Of a stretch of 64,000 bases of DNA, positions 7,516-16,226 are shown in pieces; position 1 is the first letter of the stretch, and the number at the start of each line of letters is the position of its first letter. The position numbers and the translations under genes were made by a program. Under the pieces are notes generated by a model, which ran no database searches, was not told the origin of the DNA, and worked only from the letters and a program-made list of their open reading frames with translations. The stretch is taken from NCBI GenBank assembly GCA_964425195.1, contig CAYRLG010000018.1:1-64000 (forward strand), read 5' to 3'. The DNA is from Desulfamplus sp964425195. Lineage in GTDB: Bacteria > Desulfobacterota > Desulfobacteria > Desulfobacterales > Desulfobacteraceae.

Positions 7516-7894
7516 GATAATGTCTCCAATGAATTTTGATTGTTTTAGTTTGTTACTAATTATTCTTTGGATAACAGTTAGGAATTTCAATTGGGAGTGG
7601 TGGATATCGGTAGGAATTACAATTATGAGTATCAGTAGGTTATATTGTTTGGTTATAACCTTTTAAAATTTATGGTTATTGGATTTCCCTATGCTTCCTT
7701 CAAGTTCCTTGAACATCCCTAAAGCCAAGCATAAAGTATTGAAATAATAGTAAATATTAACTATTTACATGCATTAGTCAAGTTGTAGGTGCAACTATTT
7801 TTGATATGTACTGAATAAGTTTAATTTAACCTGACGCTGCTATATAGTTAAGGTCAATCAGATTGAAACCAATTGACCTTATTATAAATAGTTA
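7516..7894. other. Intergenic region with palindromes between two element genes
   Basis: About 380 bases without a gene. It holds a perfect 10-base palindrome GGTTATAACC (7651-7660), suitable as an operator for a dimeric regulator such as the neighbouring winged-helix protein. It also holds the hairpin at 7849-7881. I see no reliable -35/-10 pair. Confidence 0.4.
7849..7881 (-). terminator. Hairpin just after the winged-helix gene, possible terminator
   Basis: TAAGGTCAAT (7849-7858) pairs perfectly with ATTGACCTTA (7872-7881) around a 13-base loop, starting 13 bases past the stop of the winged-helix gene. No U-run follows on the minus strand, so this may be a 3'-end stabilising or Rho-associated structure rather than an intrinsic terminator. 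Confidence 0.4.
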
Positions 7895-8131
7895 TTAATT
7901 AGTTGAAATTTGATCTAACCATTCTAAAAGAGATTTTGTTTCATACACAACTGTTCTTCCTATCTTTATACGCTCACTTGGGCCGTTACTTGCACTGTCA
8001 GCATTAGCTAAAGTTTTAGTACTGATTCCACTTATGTACTTGCCCACATCTTTTCTTGCTATTGTCAGTGGTAATTCTTTAACAAGATCAATAAACATGA
8101 ATTTTTTCTTGTTATTACTTTTAACTTTCAT
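7895..8131 (-). CDS. AlpA/excisionase-like winged-helix DNA-binding protein
   Basis: The protein has 78 residues. The ATG at 8131 is chosen because AGGAGG lies 7 bases upstream; a longer frame to 8170 lacks such a site. After a basic start (KVKSNNKKK) there is a helix-turn-helix region VGKYISGISTKTLANADS followed by a beta-wing GRTVVYETKSLLEWL. That is the pattern of plasmid and phage excisionase/AlpA regulators (V-x-x-h-x-G-R-[VT]-h-Y-x-x-x-x-L-x-x-W-L). Such proteins bend DNA for excision or regulate the integrase gene. It is the first gene of the minus-strand block and lies on the side nearest the tRNA-Arg gene. Confidence 0.7.
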   Translation of the reverse strand: MKVKSNNKKKFMFIDLVKELPLTIARKDVGKYISGISTKTLANADSASNGPSERIKIGRTVVYETKSLLEWLDQISTN

Positions 8132-9099
8132 GGTGAGTCCTCCTAAATATTTATTAAGATTTATTACCACTTCTTGTGATTATTCTAATTTGTCTGTTTA
8201 AATACCATTCGTCTATAATAATAGATGCTTTTAAACATTGATTAGATTCATCCGCGAAGTGATTACTTGGAGGGGTTCTATCTATATAAAGTTTCTTTCA
8301 GTTTTTGATGACCATTGAAAAAGAATGGATAATCCACTAAAATAGGGTCGTAAATATTGAAGCAGCATGCTTGCACTATCTTCTTTATCAATGAGAATGA
8401 TTGACGCAGATGACACATATAAAAACATGTGTGATGCAACCTTGATAAGAGATGTCGTTCTAATGATGATATGTAAAAAATGGAAAAAGACTCAGTAACA
8501 GCCCCGTTAATGACTTTGATGAAGGTTGTATATAAGTACTACATGGGTAAAAATTTCAATGATGATAGAGTGAAGTGGAAAATGATGATTGAAAAAAGCC
8601 TCTTGTATAGCTGCCGGAAAATGAATTGATAATGTTAAGATGCTGAGTATGAGTACTGAGTACGACCGTGGAAGAGGTATATGCATTGGAAGAAGGATGT
8701 TTATTGAAAAAATAGGGGAGCTGGCAAAAAAATAATTTATGTATGTCTCAAACTAATGGAAAAGTGGAAAAATAGAAAAATTAAAAATGAAACCTAAGAG
8801 AGGCGGTCAGCAGATTTTTTGGGGCTTAGTCATAAGAACGGCCATTCAGCTTGGGCTTTGATCTGGTTAATCTTTAACTACTTAATTTTATATTAAATAT
8901 TTCTTGGTTTCTATAGTGTTCATGAAAAATGGCCGAAGTTATGATCGAGCCCGAATGATGGGGATTCTGGATTCTTAAAAGAGTGAACCGATGGACACCA
9001 TATAAGGGTAGTAATATTTTATTGAACTTGTGTATTCTTCTCATATTATCGCTGAGGTTCCTTGAAAAGGTGGGACTATAGTGGGACAAAAAGCAGAAA
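8132..9099. other. Gene-poor region next to tRNA-Arg, possibly decayed coding DNA
   Basis: Nearly 970 bases lack a supported gene. Short coding-like pieces occur on the plus strand between about 8400 and 8735, for example a 28-residue run ending in RRMFIEKIGELAKK at 8735, but they are broken by stops and frame changes. A minus-strand frame at 8874-9089 has no recognisable features. No intact integrase is present, although this is where one would be expected beside a tRNA attachment site. Confidence 0.4.
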
Positions 9100-9135
9100 A
9101 ATAAAAAAGGGTTATAACCTGTTGGCTATAACCCC
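9100..9135 (-). terminator. Intrinsic terminator of the tRNA-Arg transcript
   Basis: On the minus strand GGGTTATA...TATAACCC forms an 8-bp stem with a 10-base loop (9109-9134), followed at once by a run of Ts (A-run 9102-9108 on the plus strand). It lies 11 bases beyond the CCA end of the tRNA. Confidence 0.75.
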
Positions 9136-9145
9136 TTGATTTTAT

Positions 9146-9222
9146 TGGTACGCCCGAGACGATTCGAACGTCCGACCATCTGATTCGTAGTCAGGTACTC
9201 TATCCAGCTGAGCTACGGGCGC
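9146..9222 (-). tRNA. tRNA-Arg (anticodon ACG), CCA encoded
   Basis: The minus strand folds as a complete cloverleaf. The acceptor stem GCGCCCG/CGGGCGU has a terminal G-U. The D arm contains GCUCAGCUGGAUAGAGU. The anticodon loop CUACGAA gives ACG (read as ICG). The T loop is UUCGAAU. The discriminator is A, followed by an encoded CCA. The gene is flanked by the accessory region on its 3' side, as expected if it served as an integration site. Confidence 0.93.
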
Positions 9223-9235
9223 AAAAAACTTTTAT

Positions 9236-9264
9236 TTAATATAGTTTGATCAATAAAATGTCAA
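9236..9264 (-). promoter_or_regulatory. Promoter of tRNA-Arg
   Basis: On the minus strand TTGACA (9264-9259), 17 bases, then TATTAA (9241-9236), with the tRNA starting 13 bases further on. The -35 box, spacing and -10 box are the same as for tRNA-Pro in this window. Confidence 0.8.
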
Positions 9265-9406
9265 TCACTTTTTGAATTTAATTGACCTTGATGCTAAAAA
9301 ATGGATATAGATTAAAGTTAGATAAAAAGCTATGTTGGTAAAAGTTATGAATGAATAAAATAAATATTAAAACCCTATATATTATAATGGTAATGTGGCA
9401 TCATCA

Positions 9407-9862
9407 ATGAATGATATTTACTATATGGGACTTGCTATTCAAGAGGCTAAAACTGCTGCTTCTTTGGATGAAGTTCCTGTAGGAAGTGTAATCACAGATA
9501 ATTTGGGCAATATAATAGCTCATGGATACAATCAGACAATATCTATGTGTGACCCAACTGCTCATGCAGAAGTTATGGCAATAAAAATGGCTGCTCTGTC
9601 CAGTGGCAACTATAGGCTTTGTGGCTCTACAATTTATGTCACCATAGAACCATGTATAATGTGTATGGGTGCAATTATACACGCAAGGGTTGCAAGATTA
9701 GTCTATGGTGCACCAGATCCTAAATGGGGAGCAGCAGGTTCATTGTTTGATTTTACTGATGATAAGAGATTGAACCACAGTATTGAAGTTGTATCTGGTG
9801 TATGTCTTAACGAAACAAGAGAGATTATCAGACAGTTTTTCAAAGAGAAAAGGAGTAAATAA
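9407..9862 (+). CDS. tadA: tRNA-specific adenosine deaminase TadA
   Basis: The protein has 151 residues from the ATG at 9407; a GTG at 9395 in the same frame is an alternative, and neither has a strong SD. It carries the cytidine/tRNA deaminase zinc site: HAE (the proton-shuttling Glu) and PCIMC further on, plus the VPVGSV and CMGAIIHARV signatures of TadA. It converts A34 of tRNA-Arg(ACG) to inosine. The only tRNA-Arg(ACG) gene visible lies directly upstream on the opposite strand. It is four bases from purA and probably co-transcribed with it. Confidence 0.95.
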   Translation: MNDIYYMGLAIQEAKTAASLDEVPVGSVITDNLGNIIAHGYNQTISMCDPTAHAEVMAIKMAALSSGNYRLCGSTIYVTIEPCIMCMGAIIHARVARLVYGAPDPKWGAAGSLFDFTDDKRLNHSIEVVSGVCLNETREIIRQFFKEKRSK

Positions 9863-9865
9863 ACA

Positions 9866-11152
9866 GTGTCAAATATAGTTGTTGTAGGTACCCAATGGGG
9901 TGATGAAGGAAAAGGAAAAATCGTTGATTTGTTGAGTGAGTATTCTGATTATGTTGTACGTTTTCAGGGCGGCAACAATGCTGGACATACAATGGTGGTA
10001 AACGGTAAAAAAATTATTAGTCATCTTGTGCCATCAGGAATTCTTCAAAAAAAACAGTGTTTTATCGGAAATGGAGTTGTAGTTGATCCGATTGTTTTGC
10101 TCGATGAGATCGATTACCTTATAGCAAACGGAGTAGATGTATCTTCTGAAATGTTAAAGATAAGTAATAGAGCACATATTATAATGCCTTATCATAGACT
10201 TATCGACAATGCACGGGAGATGAAAAAAGGAGACAACAAGATAGGTACAACTGGAAGAGGTATAGGTCCATGTTATGAAGATAGAGCAACTCGACGTGGC
10301 ATTCGTTTCGCGGATCTGCTTGATTTTGATCTTTTTGCAGACAAAGTTCGCACTATCATGGATGAGAAAAATTTTTATCTAAAACACTACTTTAACGCCG
10401 AAATCCTTGACCCTGAAGAGATAATAAATCAATTCCTATCTATAAGAGATCGTCTTATTCCATATATTGCTGATATATCCGTGATTTTGAATAGAGGTAT
10501 GGATGAAGGTAAAAAAGTACTATTTGAAGGTGCGCAAGGGACACATTTAGATGTTGAGCATGGTACATATCCTTTTGTTACATCCTCAAGTACAGTCTCT
10601 GGTAATGCTGCATGCGGTTCAGGAGTGGGTCCTTGTAGGCTCAATCAGGTTATTGGAATTGTGAAGGCATACACAACAAGAGTGGGAAGTGGTCCATTTC
10701 CAACAGAGCTATTTGATGAAATTGGAGATGCACTTCAACAAAAAGGTGCTGAGTTCGGAGCAACTACCGGAAGAAAACGCAGGTGTGGATGGCTTGATAT
10801 GGTTATTCTTAAAAATGCTGCCAGACTCAACAGCTTAACTGGTCTTGTTATAACAAAATTAGATGTTCTTGATGATTTAGATGAGATTAAAATATGCACA
10901 GGATATGAGTATAACGGACAGATAATGGAAGATTTTCCACCTTCGATAAAGGTACTTGAGAATTGTACTCCAGTTTATGAATCTCATCCTGGTTGGAGAG
11001 AAGCTACTTCCAATATTACTGATTACAATGCGCTTCCTGAAAATACAAAAAAATATTTGAGCAGAATTGAAGAGTTATCAGGCGTAAAAATTAAAATTGT
11101 ATCTGTAGGACCTGGAAGAGAAGCTACTATTATAAAAGAGAGATTTTTCTAA
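9866..11152 (+). CDS. purA: Adenylosuccinate synthetase
   Basis: The protein has 428 residues, a normal length. It uses a GTG start ten bases after AGGAG, which lies inside the end of tadA. The GTP-binding P-loop GTQWGDEGKGK begins at residue 8. NNAGHT, GTTGRGIGP and TTGRKRRCGW (IMP and Asp binding) are present, and TKLDVLD is near the C terminus. It catalyses IMP + aspartate + GTP to adenylosuccinate, the first committed step to AMP. It is cytosolic. Confidence 0.98.
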   Translation: MSNIVVVGTQWGDEGKGKIVDLLSEYSDYVVRFQGGNNAGHTMVVNGKKIISHLVPSGILQKKQCFIGNGVVVDPIVLLDEIDYLIANGVDVSSEMLKISNRAHIIMPYHRLIDNAREMKKGDNKIGTTGRGIGPCYEDRATRRGIRFADLLDFDLFADKVRTIMDEKNFYLKHYFNAEILDPEEIINQFLSIRDRLIPYIADISVILNRGMDEGKKVLFEGAQGTHLDVEHGTYPFVTSSSTVSGNAACGSGVGPCRLNQVIGIVKAYTTRVGSGPFPTELFDEIGDALQQKGAEFGATTGRKRRCGWLDMVILKNAARLNSLTGLVITKLDVLDDLDEIKICTGYEYNGQIMEDFPPSIKVLENCTPVYESHPGWREATSNITDYNALPENTKKYLSRIEELSGVKIKIVSVGPGREATIIKERFF

Positions 11153-11166
11153 AGATACTTTCCTTT

Positions 11167-11185
11167 AAAAAATAGCGGTATCGCT
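11167..11185 (-). terminator. Weak terminator after the hybrid kinase gene
   Basis: On the minus strand AGCG-ATAC-CGCT is followed by ATTTTTT, immediately after the stop codon at 11189. The stem is only four base pairs, so efficiency is uncertain. It lies between convergent purA and the kinase gene. Confidence 0.35.
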
Positions 11186-11188
11186 TCA

Positions 11189-13300
11189 TTATTCGGTAGT
11201 GCTTTTTGCTATACAGATAGAGTCTGCTTTTAGACCGTTTTTAGGTGATAAAAGAGACTCTATCCTGTTATACAACAAAGTATCGTGGTATGGTTTACTA
11301 ATAAAATCACAGTATCCTTCCGAAAAGATACGGGTAATTTCATCTCCGTGATTATAAGCACTTGTCATTAATATTTTTGCTTGAGGATTTAATTTACGAA
11401 TATATTTAAATGTCTCAAAACCATTCATTCCAGGCATCACCATATCCAAAATAACAAGATCAATTTCGTCCATATATTCAATATATTTTTGTACACCCTC
11501 ACGCCCATTAGAAGAGGCAATGGTATTAATTCCTATATTTTTTAACATATCAACAGCTGCGATTTGTACAACAGGTTCGCTGTCAATAATCAAAGCAGTT
11601 ATTGCATGATTTTTATTTGGCAATTCCAATAGATTTTTGTTTGACAATTCACCTGAACTTCTATCTGTCAATCTAACTGATATGTTAACTGGATTAACTT
11701 TGGGTATAATAGAGTTATTTATCACTTTTGCACAAAGATAGATTGTAAATATTGCACCCTCTCCTGGAGAGCTTGCAACTGTAACAATGCCATTGTGTTT
11801 TTTGATAATACCGTATGCAGAAGCTAAACCAAGCCCAGTTCCTTTGGAACTTTTTTTAGTTGTGAAGAATGGATCAAAAATCTTCTTCTGATTAGATTTT
11901 TCAATCCCTTCTCCTGTATCCCTAATTGTGACTTTAACATATGCCCCGGGTAATATCTCTTTTATCTTTGCATCAGATGGATTTACCATAACATTTTCTG
12001 TTTTTATAAAGATATCTCCACCTTTTTTCATGGCATGATGTGAATTTATAAACATATTTAAAAAGACCTGCTCCATCTGACCAGTATCCACCTCTACCTT
12101 CCATATATCTTTTGATAGCTCAAGATGGACTTGAATATTTTTCTTATTTATAGAAAACAGCTCTAAAGTATCTTTGATAATAAAATTTATATTGGCTGTC
12201 TGAATATTAGATACCCCACCACGTGCAAAGTTGAGCAGCTGAGAGATTACACCCGAACCCTTGATGACGTTTTTCTCAATAGCTATAAGATGGTTATAAC
12301 ACGAGTGGTCAGTATCAAGCTTAGATTTGATAACCGAAACATATCCCTTTATTCCCATCAAGAGATTGTTAAAATCATGAGCAACGCCCCCTGCAAGAAG
12401 AGCTACAGCTTCCATCTTTTGAGAATAGATCATCTGTTGCTCAAATGACTTTCTGAAACTTATATCTCGTCCTACAATACATATCTCTTTTACCCGAGAG
12501 TCGCCATCCAAGCCTCTATTATTAAATGATATTGAGCTTTTTCTAATCTCTATATCAACTCTCTTTTTATTAGAGCCACAGCTTGGAGAACAGATAATCT
12601 CAACATCTATACCAGAATCTCTTACACTAACATCTTGCGATATAACTGAACTCTTTTCTATGCAATCTCTGTTTAAATATGGTAATTCCAAAAAAGACCG
12701 GACAGGCTCTCTATATTTTTCATCAATAATATTTAATAGTGGAATACCTTTAATCTCTTCAATGGTGTACCCAAGAATTGATACAACCGTGTTGTTTATA
12801 AAATTAATACACCCATAACCATCAAGTATTATAATCAGATCAGGAGAATTTTGGATCATCTCTCTGTATCGTCTTTCAGAATCTTTAAGCATAGCAGCAA
12901 TAACTTTGTTCTCATCTTCAAGTTTTTTTTGAGCAAGTGCATGTGATATAACTTTTGTAAGTTCATCATATGTAAAAGGTTTTTTTAGATAATCATATGC
13001 CCCTTTTCTCAAAGCAAGAATTGCAGAGTCAATACTTGCATTACCTGTAATAACTATAAATGGGACATTGGGATGTTCTTTTAAAATATAATCCATTAAA
13101 ACAAATCCATCTTCTTGAGGAAGATTTTTATCAACAAGAAAAAGATCAAACGAAATTTGCTTTGCAAGTTCAAGAGACTCTTTTACAGAACATGCTGTAT
13201 AAATTTCAAAACCACTTTGTGTAAGCAATCCTTTTATGGATTCACGTATCCTGATTTCATCATCTACTACTAATATTTGAGGCTTGCTTTTATTCTGCAT
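11189..13300 (-). CDS. Soluble hybrid histidine kinase, REC-PAS-HisKA-HATPase-REC
   Basis: The protein has 703 residues and no membrane segment. Residues 7-125 are a receiver domain (DD at 13-14, phosphoacceptor D57, K107 in KKPF). About 135-275 is a PAS domain. The phosphorylated His is H308 in GGVAHDFNNLL, a sequence typical of hybrid kinases acting on receivers. The ATPase domain has DTGEGI and KGTGLGL. Residues 558-680 are a second receiver (D609, MPGMNG). The double-receiver layout suggests a phosphorelay with input by phosphorylation or PAS ligand. No DNA-binding partner is adjacent, but an HDOD kinase gene follows upstream in the same orientation. Confidence 0.9.
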   Translation of the reverse strand: MQNKSKPQILVVDDEIRIRESIKGLLTQSGFEIYTACSVKESLELAKQISFDLFLVDKNLPQEDGFVLMDYILKEHPNVPFIVITGNASIDSAILALRKGAYDYLKKPFTYDELTKVISHALAQKKLEDENKVIAAMLKDSERRYREMIQNSPDLIIILDGYGCINFINNTVVSILGYTIEEIKGIPLLNIIDEKYREPVRSFLELPYLNRDCIEKSSVISQDVSVRDSGIDVEIICSPSCGSNKKRVDIEIRKSSISFNNRGLDGDSRVKEICIVGRDISFRKSFEQQMIYSQKMEAVALLAGGVAHDFNNLLMGIKGYVSVIKSKLDTDHSCYNHLIAIEKNVIKGSGVISQLLNFARGGVSNIQTANINFIIKDTLELFSINKKNIQVHLELSKDIWKVEVDTGQMEQVFLNMFINSHHAMKKGGDIFIKTENVMVNPSDAKIKEILPGAYVKVTIRDTGEGIEKSNQKKIFDPFFTTKKSSKGTGLGLASAYGIIKKHNGIVTVASSPGEGAIFTIYLCAKVINNSIIPKVNPVNISVRLTDRSSGELSNKNLLELPNKNHAITALIIDSEPVVQIAAVDMLKNIGINTIASSNGREGVQKYIEYMDEIDLVILDMVMPGMNGFETFKYIRKLNPQAKILMTSAYNHGDEITRIFSEGYCDFISKPYHDTLLYNRIESLLSPKNGLKADSICIAKSTTE

Positions 13301-13405
13301 TGATTAGTTTTCCCGTATTGAATCTAATTAACCATTAAATATACTTTTTTTATGTTTTTTATTAAAAGTAGATATGGACTTGGATTAAATCTAAAAAGCT
13401 AAACT

Positions 13406-15646
13406 TTAACCACTATTATTAGAGTTAATTTTGCACTCACTTTGTGAAGAAGAGATTGGCAACACAATTTTAAACTCTGTACCAACATTTTTTTTAGTAT
13501 GACACTCAATGCTACCATTTATATTTCTGACAATAGTATTAACAATAGAAAGACCTAATCCTGCTCCCTCTCCCTTTTTTGAGCTGTTGTATGGTTCAAA
13601 AATACGCCTCATAATATCATCAGGAATACCCCTGCCTGTATCTCTGATAGTAATTTCAATCTCTCCAGATATCTTTTTTCGTTCATCAATCATAATTTTA
13701 ACAGAGTTTGGAATTACTCTTAGACAAATAGAAATTTTCCCTCCTTTATCTGTTGCTTCAGAAGCATTTTTCAACAGATTGATAAAAATCTGCTTTAGTG
13801 CATTTTTATCACTTTTGATAATGGGAAAATTAGGCTCAACAACGATATTGGCATCAACTCCTTTATTGATTAAAATCGATTTTTTGAATACCTCAAGCAA
13901 ATTGCTGAACAATTTATGTACGTCAACCCATTCAAACTGATTTATAGCTGGTTGCGAAAAACAAGAAAGTTGCTTTACAAGTCCTCCTATCCTCTCTATC
14001 TCTTCATCAATAATGCGTAAATCTTTTTGGGAGGGGTCTTCAGCAGGAAGTTTAAGTGATAGCATCTTTAAATATGAGGTGATAATCAGCAGAGGATTAT
14101 TAATCTCATGTATCACTTTATTTATGGACTCAGATACTGCTGATGCTCGTTCTTTATGAATTATTTTTTCGTGATTATTAGTGTATCTAAAGCGATCAAG
14201 AGATACTGAAGCGAGCTTTGCTAACATGGTAAGTATGGATCTGTTTTCTATCAAAAGAGGGGCTGTATCCATATCAGCACCTATTGCAACAACTCCAATA
14301 TTTTTTTCAGGTAGATACATTGGAAGTGCAAACATAACTGTGCACCCTAAAAGCCTTATAATTTGTTCATCTGATATAGCAATAGAATTTTCATAAGCTA
14401 CAGTTGAGCTGTTAAGCATCTCTCGCTTAACAAGCGATTTTACTAAAAGACTATCTCTATTTTCAATTGAAAAAGCGATACTATTGATTACACGATCTTG
14501 TCTGTTTTTATTACTGCACCAACCTGTCAATAGTTTGGTTTCATGATCACATAAAAAGTAGAATACCCTTGAAGCTCCAAAAAGGATTTTTACCCCCATC
14601 TCAAATGCATTAAGTATAGAGGGGATATCACAAGCATACAACAATGTTTCTAATGTGCCATAAATAAGAGAATAATCTTTTACTTTATATTGAAGTTCTT
14701 TGTTAATAAGCTCATCAGCAATATTATCAGATGGAGAGCTTGACGTAACTATCAAAGGGTTATCTATTATAGAATCTGCTTGACCTGACGAAATCCTTAT
14801 TCCTAAGGAGTCAGCCATTAAAAGAACCTCGTTTTCTACATCAGCTATGGCAGACTCAACAATATCTTGATCTAATCCTGTCAAGGCAATCGCTTTACTG
14901 TAAAGCTCGTCTGTTTGTTGTGATAGACCATTTGAAGTGTACTTTTTTGCACATAGATAGTTTACAGAGTAAATAATTTTGACAAGAGGAAAAGCAGCAT
15001 GTTGTATTCGCTCTATTGATTCATTCAAATAGAGAACAGAATCGGAGATTATTGGAGTAAGATGCCATTGCCTACATATCCAAGAACCTACATCAGCATA
15101 GGTAAGGTTAAAATAGGACATTTCAAGATGTGCTAAATGGTAATCATCTACACTTTTGTTAATAAGCTCACAATATTGCTCAGGGTAATTGTTAAGTAGC
15201 ACTATCTTGCCAATATCATGCATCAATCCTGCAAGAAATGCCTCATCTGGATTGGTTTTATTGGTTATCTTAGCTATCTTCTGAGCTAAAATGGCACATT
15301 TAAAAGAGTGATACCAGAATGCTCTCATATTAAAATTATACAGAGGCTTTTCCAATTTAAAAACATTCACCACTGACATGCTTATAGCTATATTTCTGAT
15401 AGTTGAAACACCAAGATAAATAATGGCTGATTCAACATTTCTGATCTCTTTATTAATATTAAACCATGCAGAGCTTAGAATCTGCATTAAACGTGAGGTT
15501 ACTCCAGCGTCAGAGGATATAATTTTAACGAGATCGTCTAAATCTGTTTCATCTTGACTACATACTTCAAGAATCTTTAGTAGAATCTGGGGTAACTGTG
15601 GAAAGTTATCTAAATATTTTAGTCTATCTAATGTAGTCTGTTTCAT
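13406..15646 (-). CDS. HDOD-GAF histidine kinase
   Basis: The protein has 746 residues and is soluble. Residues about 12-205 form an HDOD domain, with FPQLPQILLKIL at the start and LMHDIGKIVLL at 141-151, which keeps the HD pair. A GAF-like domain occupies about 330-480. The kinase core has its phospho-His at H513 in VIHEINNPLL, the N box around LLKNASEAT, and DTGRGIP and GAGLGLS in the ATPase. HDOD proteins often act in motility, cell-cycle or c-di-GMP circuits. It is transcribed ahead of the REC-PAS hybrid kinase with a 105-base gap, so the two may form one pathway. Confidence 0.9.
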   Translation of the reverse strand: MKQTTLDRLKYLDNFPQLPQILLKILEVCSQDETDLDDLVKIISSDAGVTSRLMQILSSAWFNINKEIRNVESAIIYLGVSTIRNIAISMSVVNVFKLEKPLYNFNMRAFWYHSFKCAILAQKIAKITNKTNPDEAFLAGLMHDIGKIVLLNNYPEQYCELINKSVDDYHLAHLEMSYFNLTYADVGSWICRQWHLTPIISDSVLYLNESIERIQHAAFPLVKIIYSVNYLCAKKYTSNGLSQQTDELYSKAIALTGLDQDIVESAIADVENEVLLMADSLGIRISSGQADSIIDNPLIVTSSSPSDNIADELINKELQYKVKDYSLIYGTLETLLYACDIPSILNAFEMGVKILFGASRVFYFLCDHETKLLTGWCSNKNRQDRVINSIAFSIENRDSLLVKSLVKREMLNSSTVAYENSIAISDEQIIRLLGCTVMFALPMYLPEKNIGVVAIGADMDTAPLLIENRSILTMLAKLASVSLDRFRYTNNHEKIIHKERASAVSESINKVIHEINNPLLIITSYLKMLSLKLPAEDPSQKDLRIIDEEIERIGGLVKQLSCFSQPAINQFEWVDVHKLFSNLLEVFKKSILINKGVDANIVVEPNFPIIKSDKNALKQIFINLLKNASEATDKGGKISICLRVIPNSVKIMIDERKKISGEIEITIRDTGRGIPDDIMRRIFEPYNSSKKGEGAGLGLSIVNTIVRNINGSIECHTKKNVGTEFKIVLPISSSQSECKINSNNSG

Positions 15647-16011
15647 AATGTACAGTGTTGATATCGCAATAATATTTATCGTTGTTATACGAGAATACGA
15701 GACGTTTTACTCAGCAGTACTATTTAAACAAAACTGATTTTTGTTCCCATAAGGCAGGATGTTTATTGTCATGGAAAAAGGAGAATTAATCCTCTAATAA
15801 TTGTTAAATATTAGAAACAACTATTTCGTCAGCAAAATTATAATAAATTATTGAATTGTATTTATCAAAATTTATTTTTCTTGAAAAGAACTATATTAGT
15901 TAAAATAGAATTATCATTCTCTATTGATAAGTAGGGAATGGAGAGTTAGATATCGACATATAGAAAAAGAATTATTAAGAAGTTGGATTTTGGGGAATGG
16001 TCTAAATTTAA
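15647..16011. other. Intergenic region upstream of the HDOD kinase and tRNA-Pro
   Basis: About 365 bases between divergent genes, AT-rich, presumably containing the promoter of the HDOD kinase. A short palindromic GGAGAATTAATCCTC lies near 15780. I see no coding sequence. Confidence 0.4.
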
Positions 16012-16040
16012 TTGACAATCATAATAAAAAAAATTATTAA
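16012..16040 (+). promoter_or_regulatory. Promoter of tRNA-Pro
   Basis: TTGACA at 16012-16017, a 17-base spacer and TATTAA at 16035-16040, with the tRNA beginning 21 bases later. The boxes are identical to those before tRNA-Arg. Confidence 0.8.
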
Positions 16041-16061
16041 TGCAGCTGTTTTTGTCATAGT

Positions 16062-16138
16062 CGGGATGTGGCTCAGTCTGGTAGAGCACAGCGTTCGGGA
16101 CGCTGGTGTCGGAGGTTCAAATCCTCTCATCCCGACCA
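16062..16138 (+). tRNA. tRNA-Pro (anticodon CGG), CCA encoded
   Basis: A complete cloverleaf. The acceptor stem is CGGGATG/CATCCCG. The anticodon stem CAGCG/CGCTG encloses the loop TTCGGGA, giving anticodon CGG. The T loop is TTCAAAT. The discriminator is A, with an encoded CCA. The 5' C1 is typical of bacterial tRNA-Pro. A strong promoter lies just upstream. Confidence 0.93.
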
Positions 16139-16226
16139 GCATAATGCAAAAATTAAATTCCATTCTAATAGAAATTTACCTTTTTTCTACTCTCTCTAAT
16201 AAATCAATATAACAATATATAATATT

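Noticed and set aside
8874..9089. Minus-strand frame of 71 codons beside tRNA-Arg
   Set aside because: No ribosome-binding site, no family pattern, and it lies in DNA that looks decayed.
16012..16212. Plus-strand frame of 66 codons over tRNA-Pro
   Set aside because: It begins in the tRNA promoter and covers the whole tRNA, whose structure is unambiguous.
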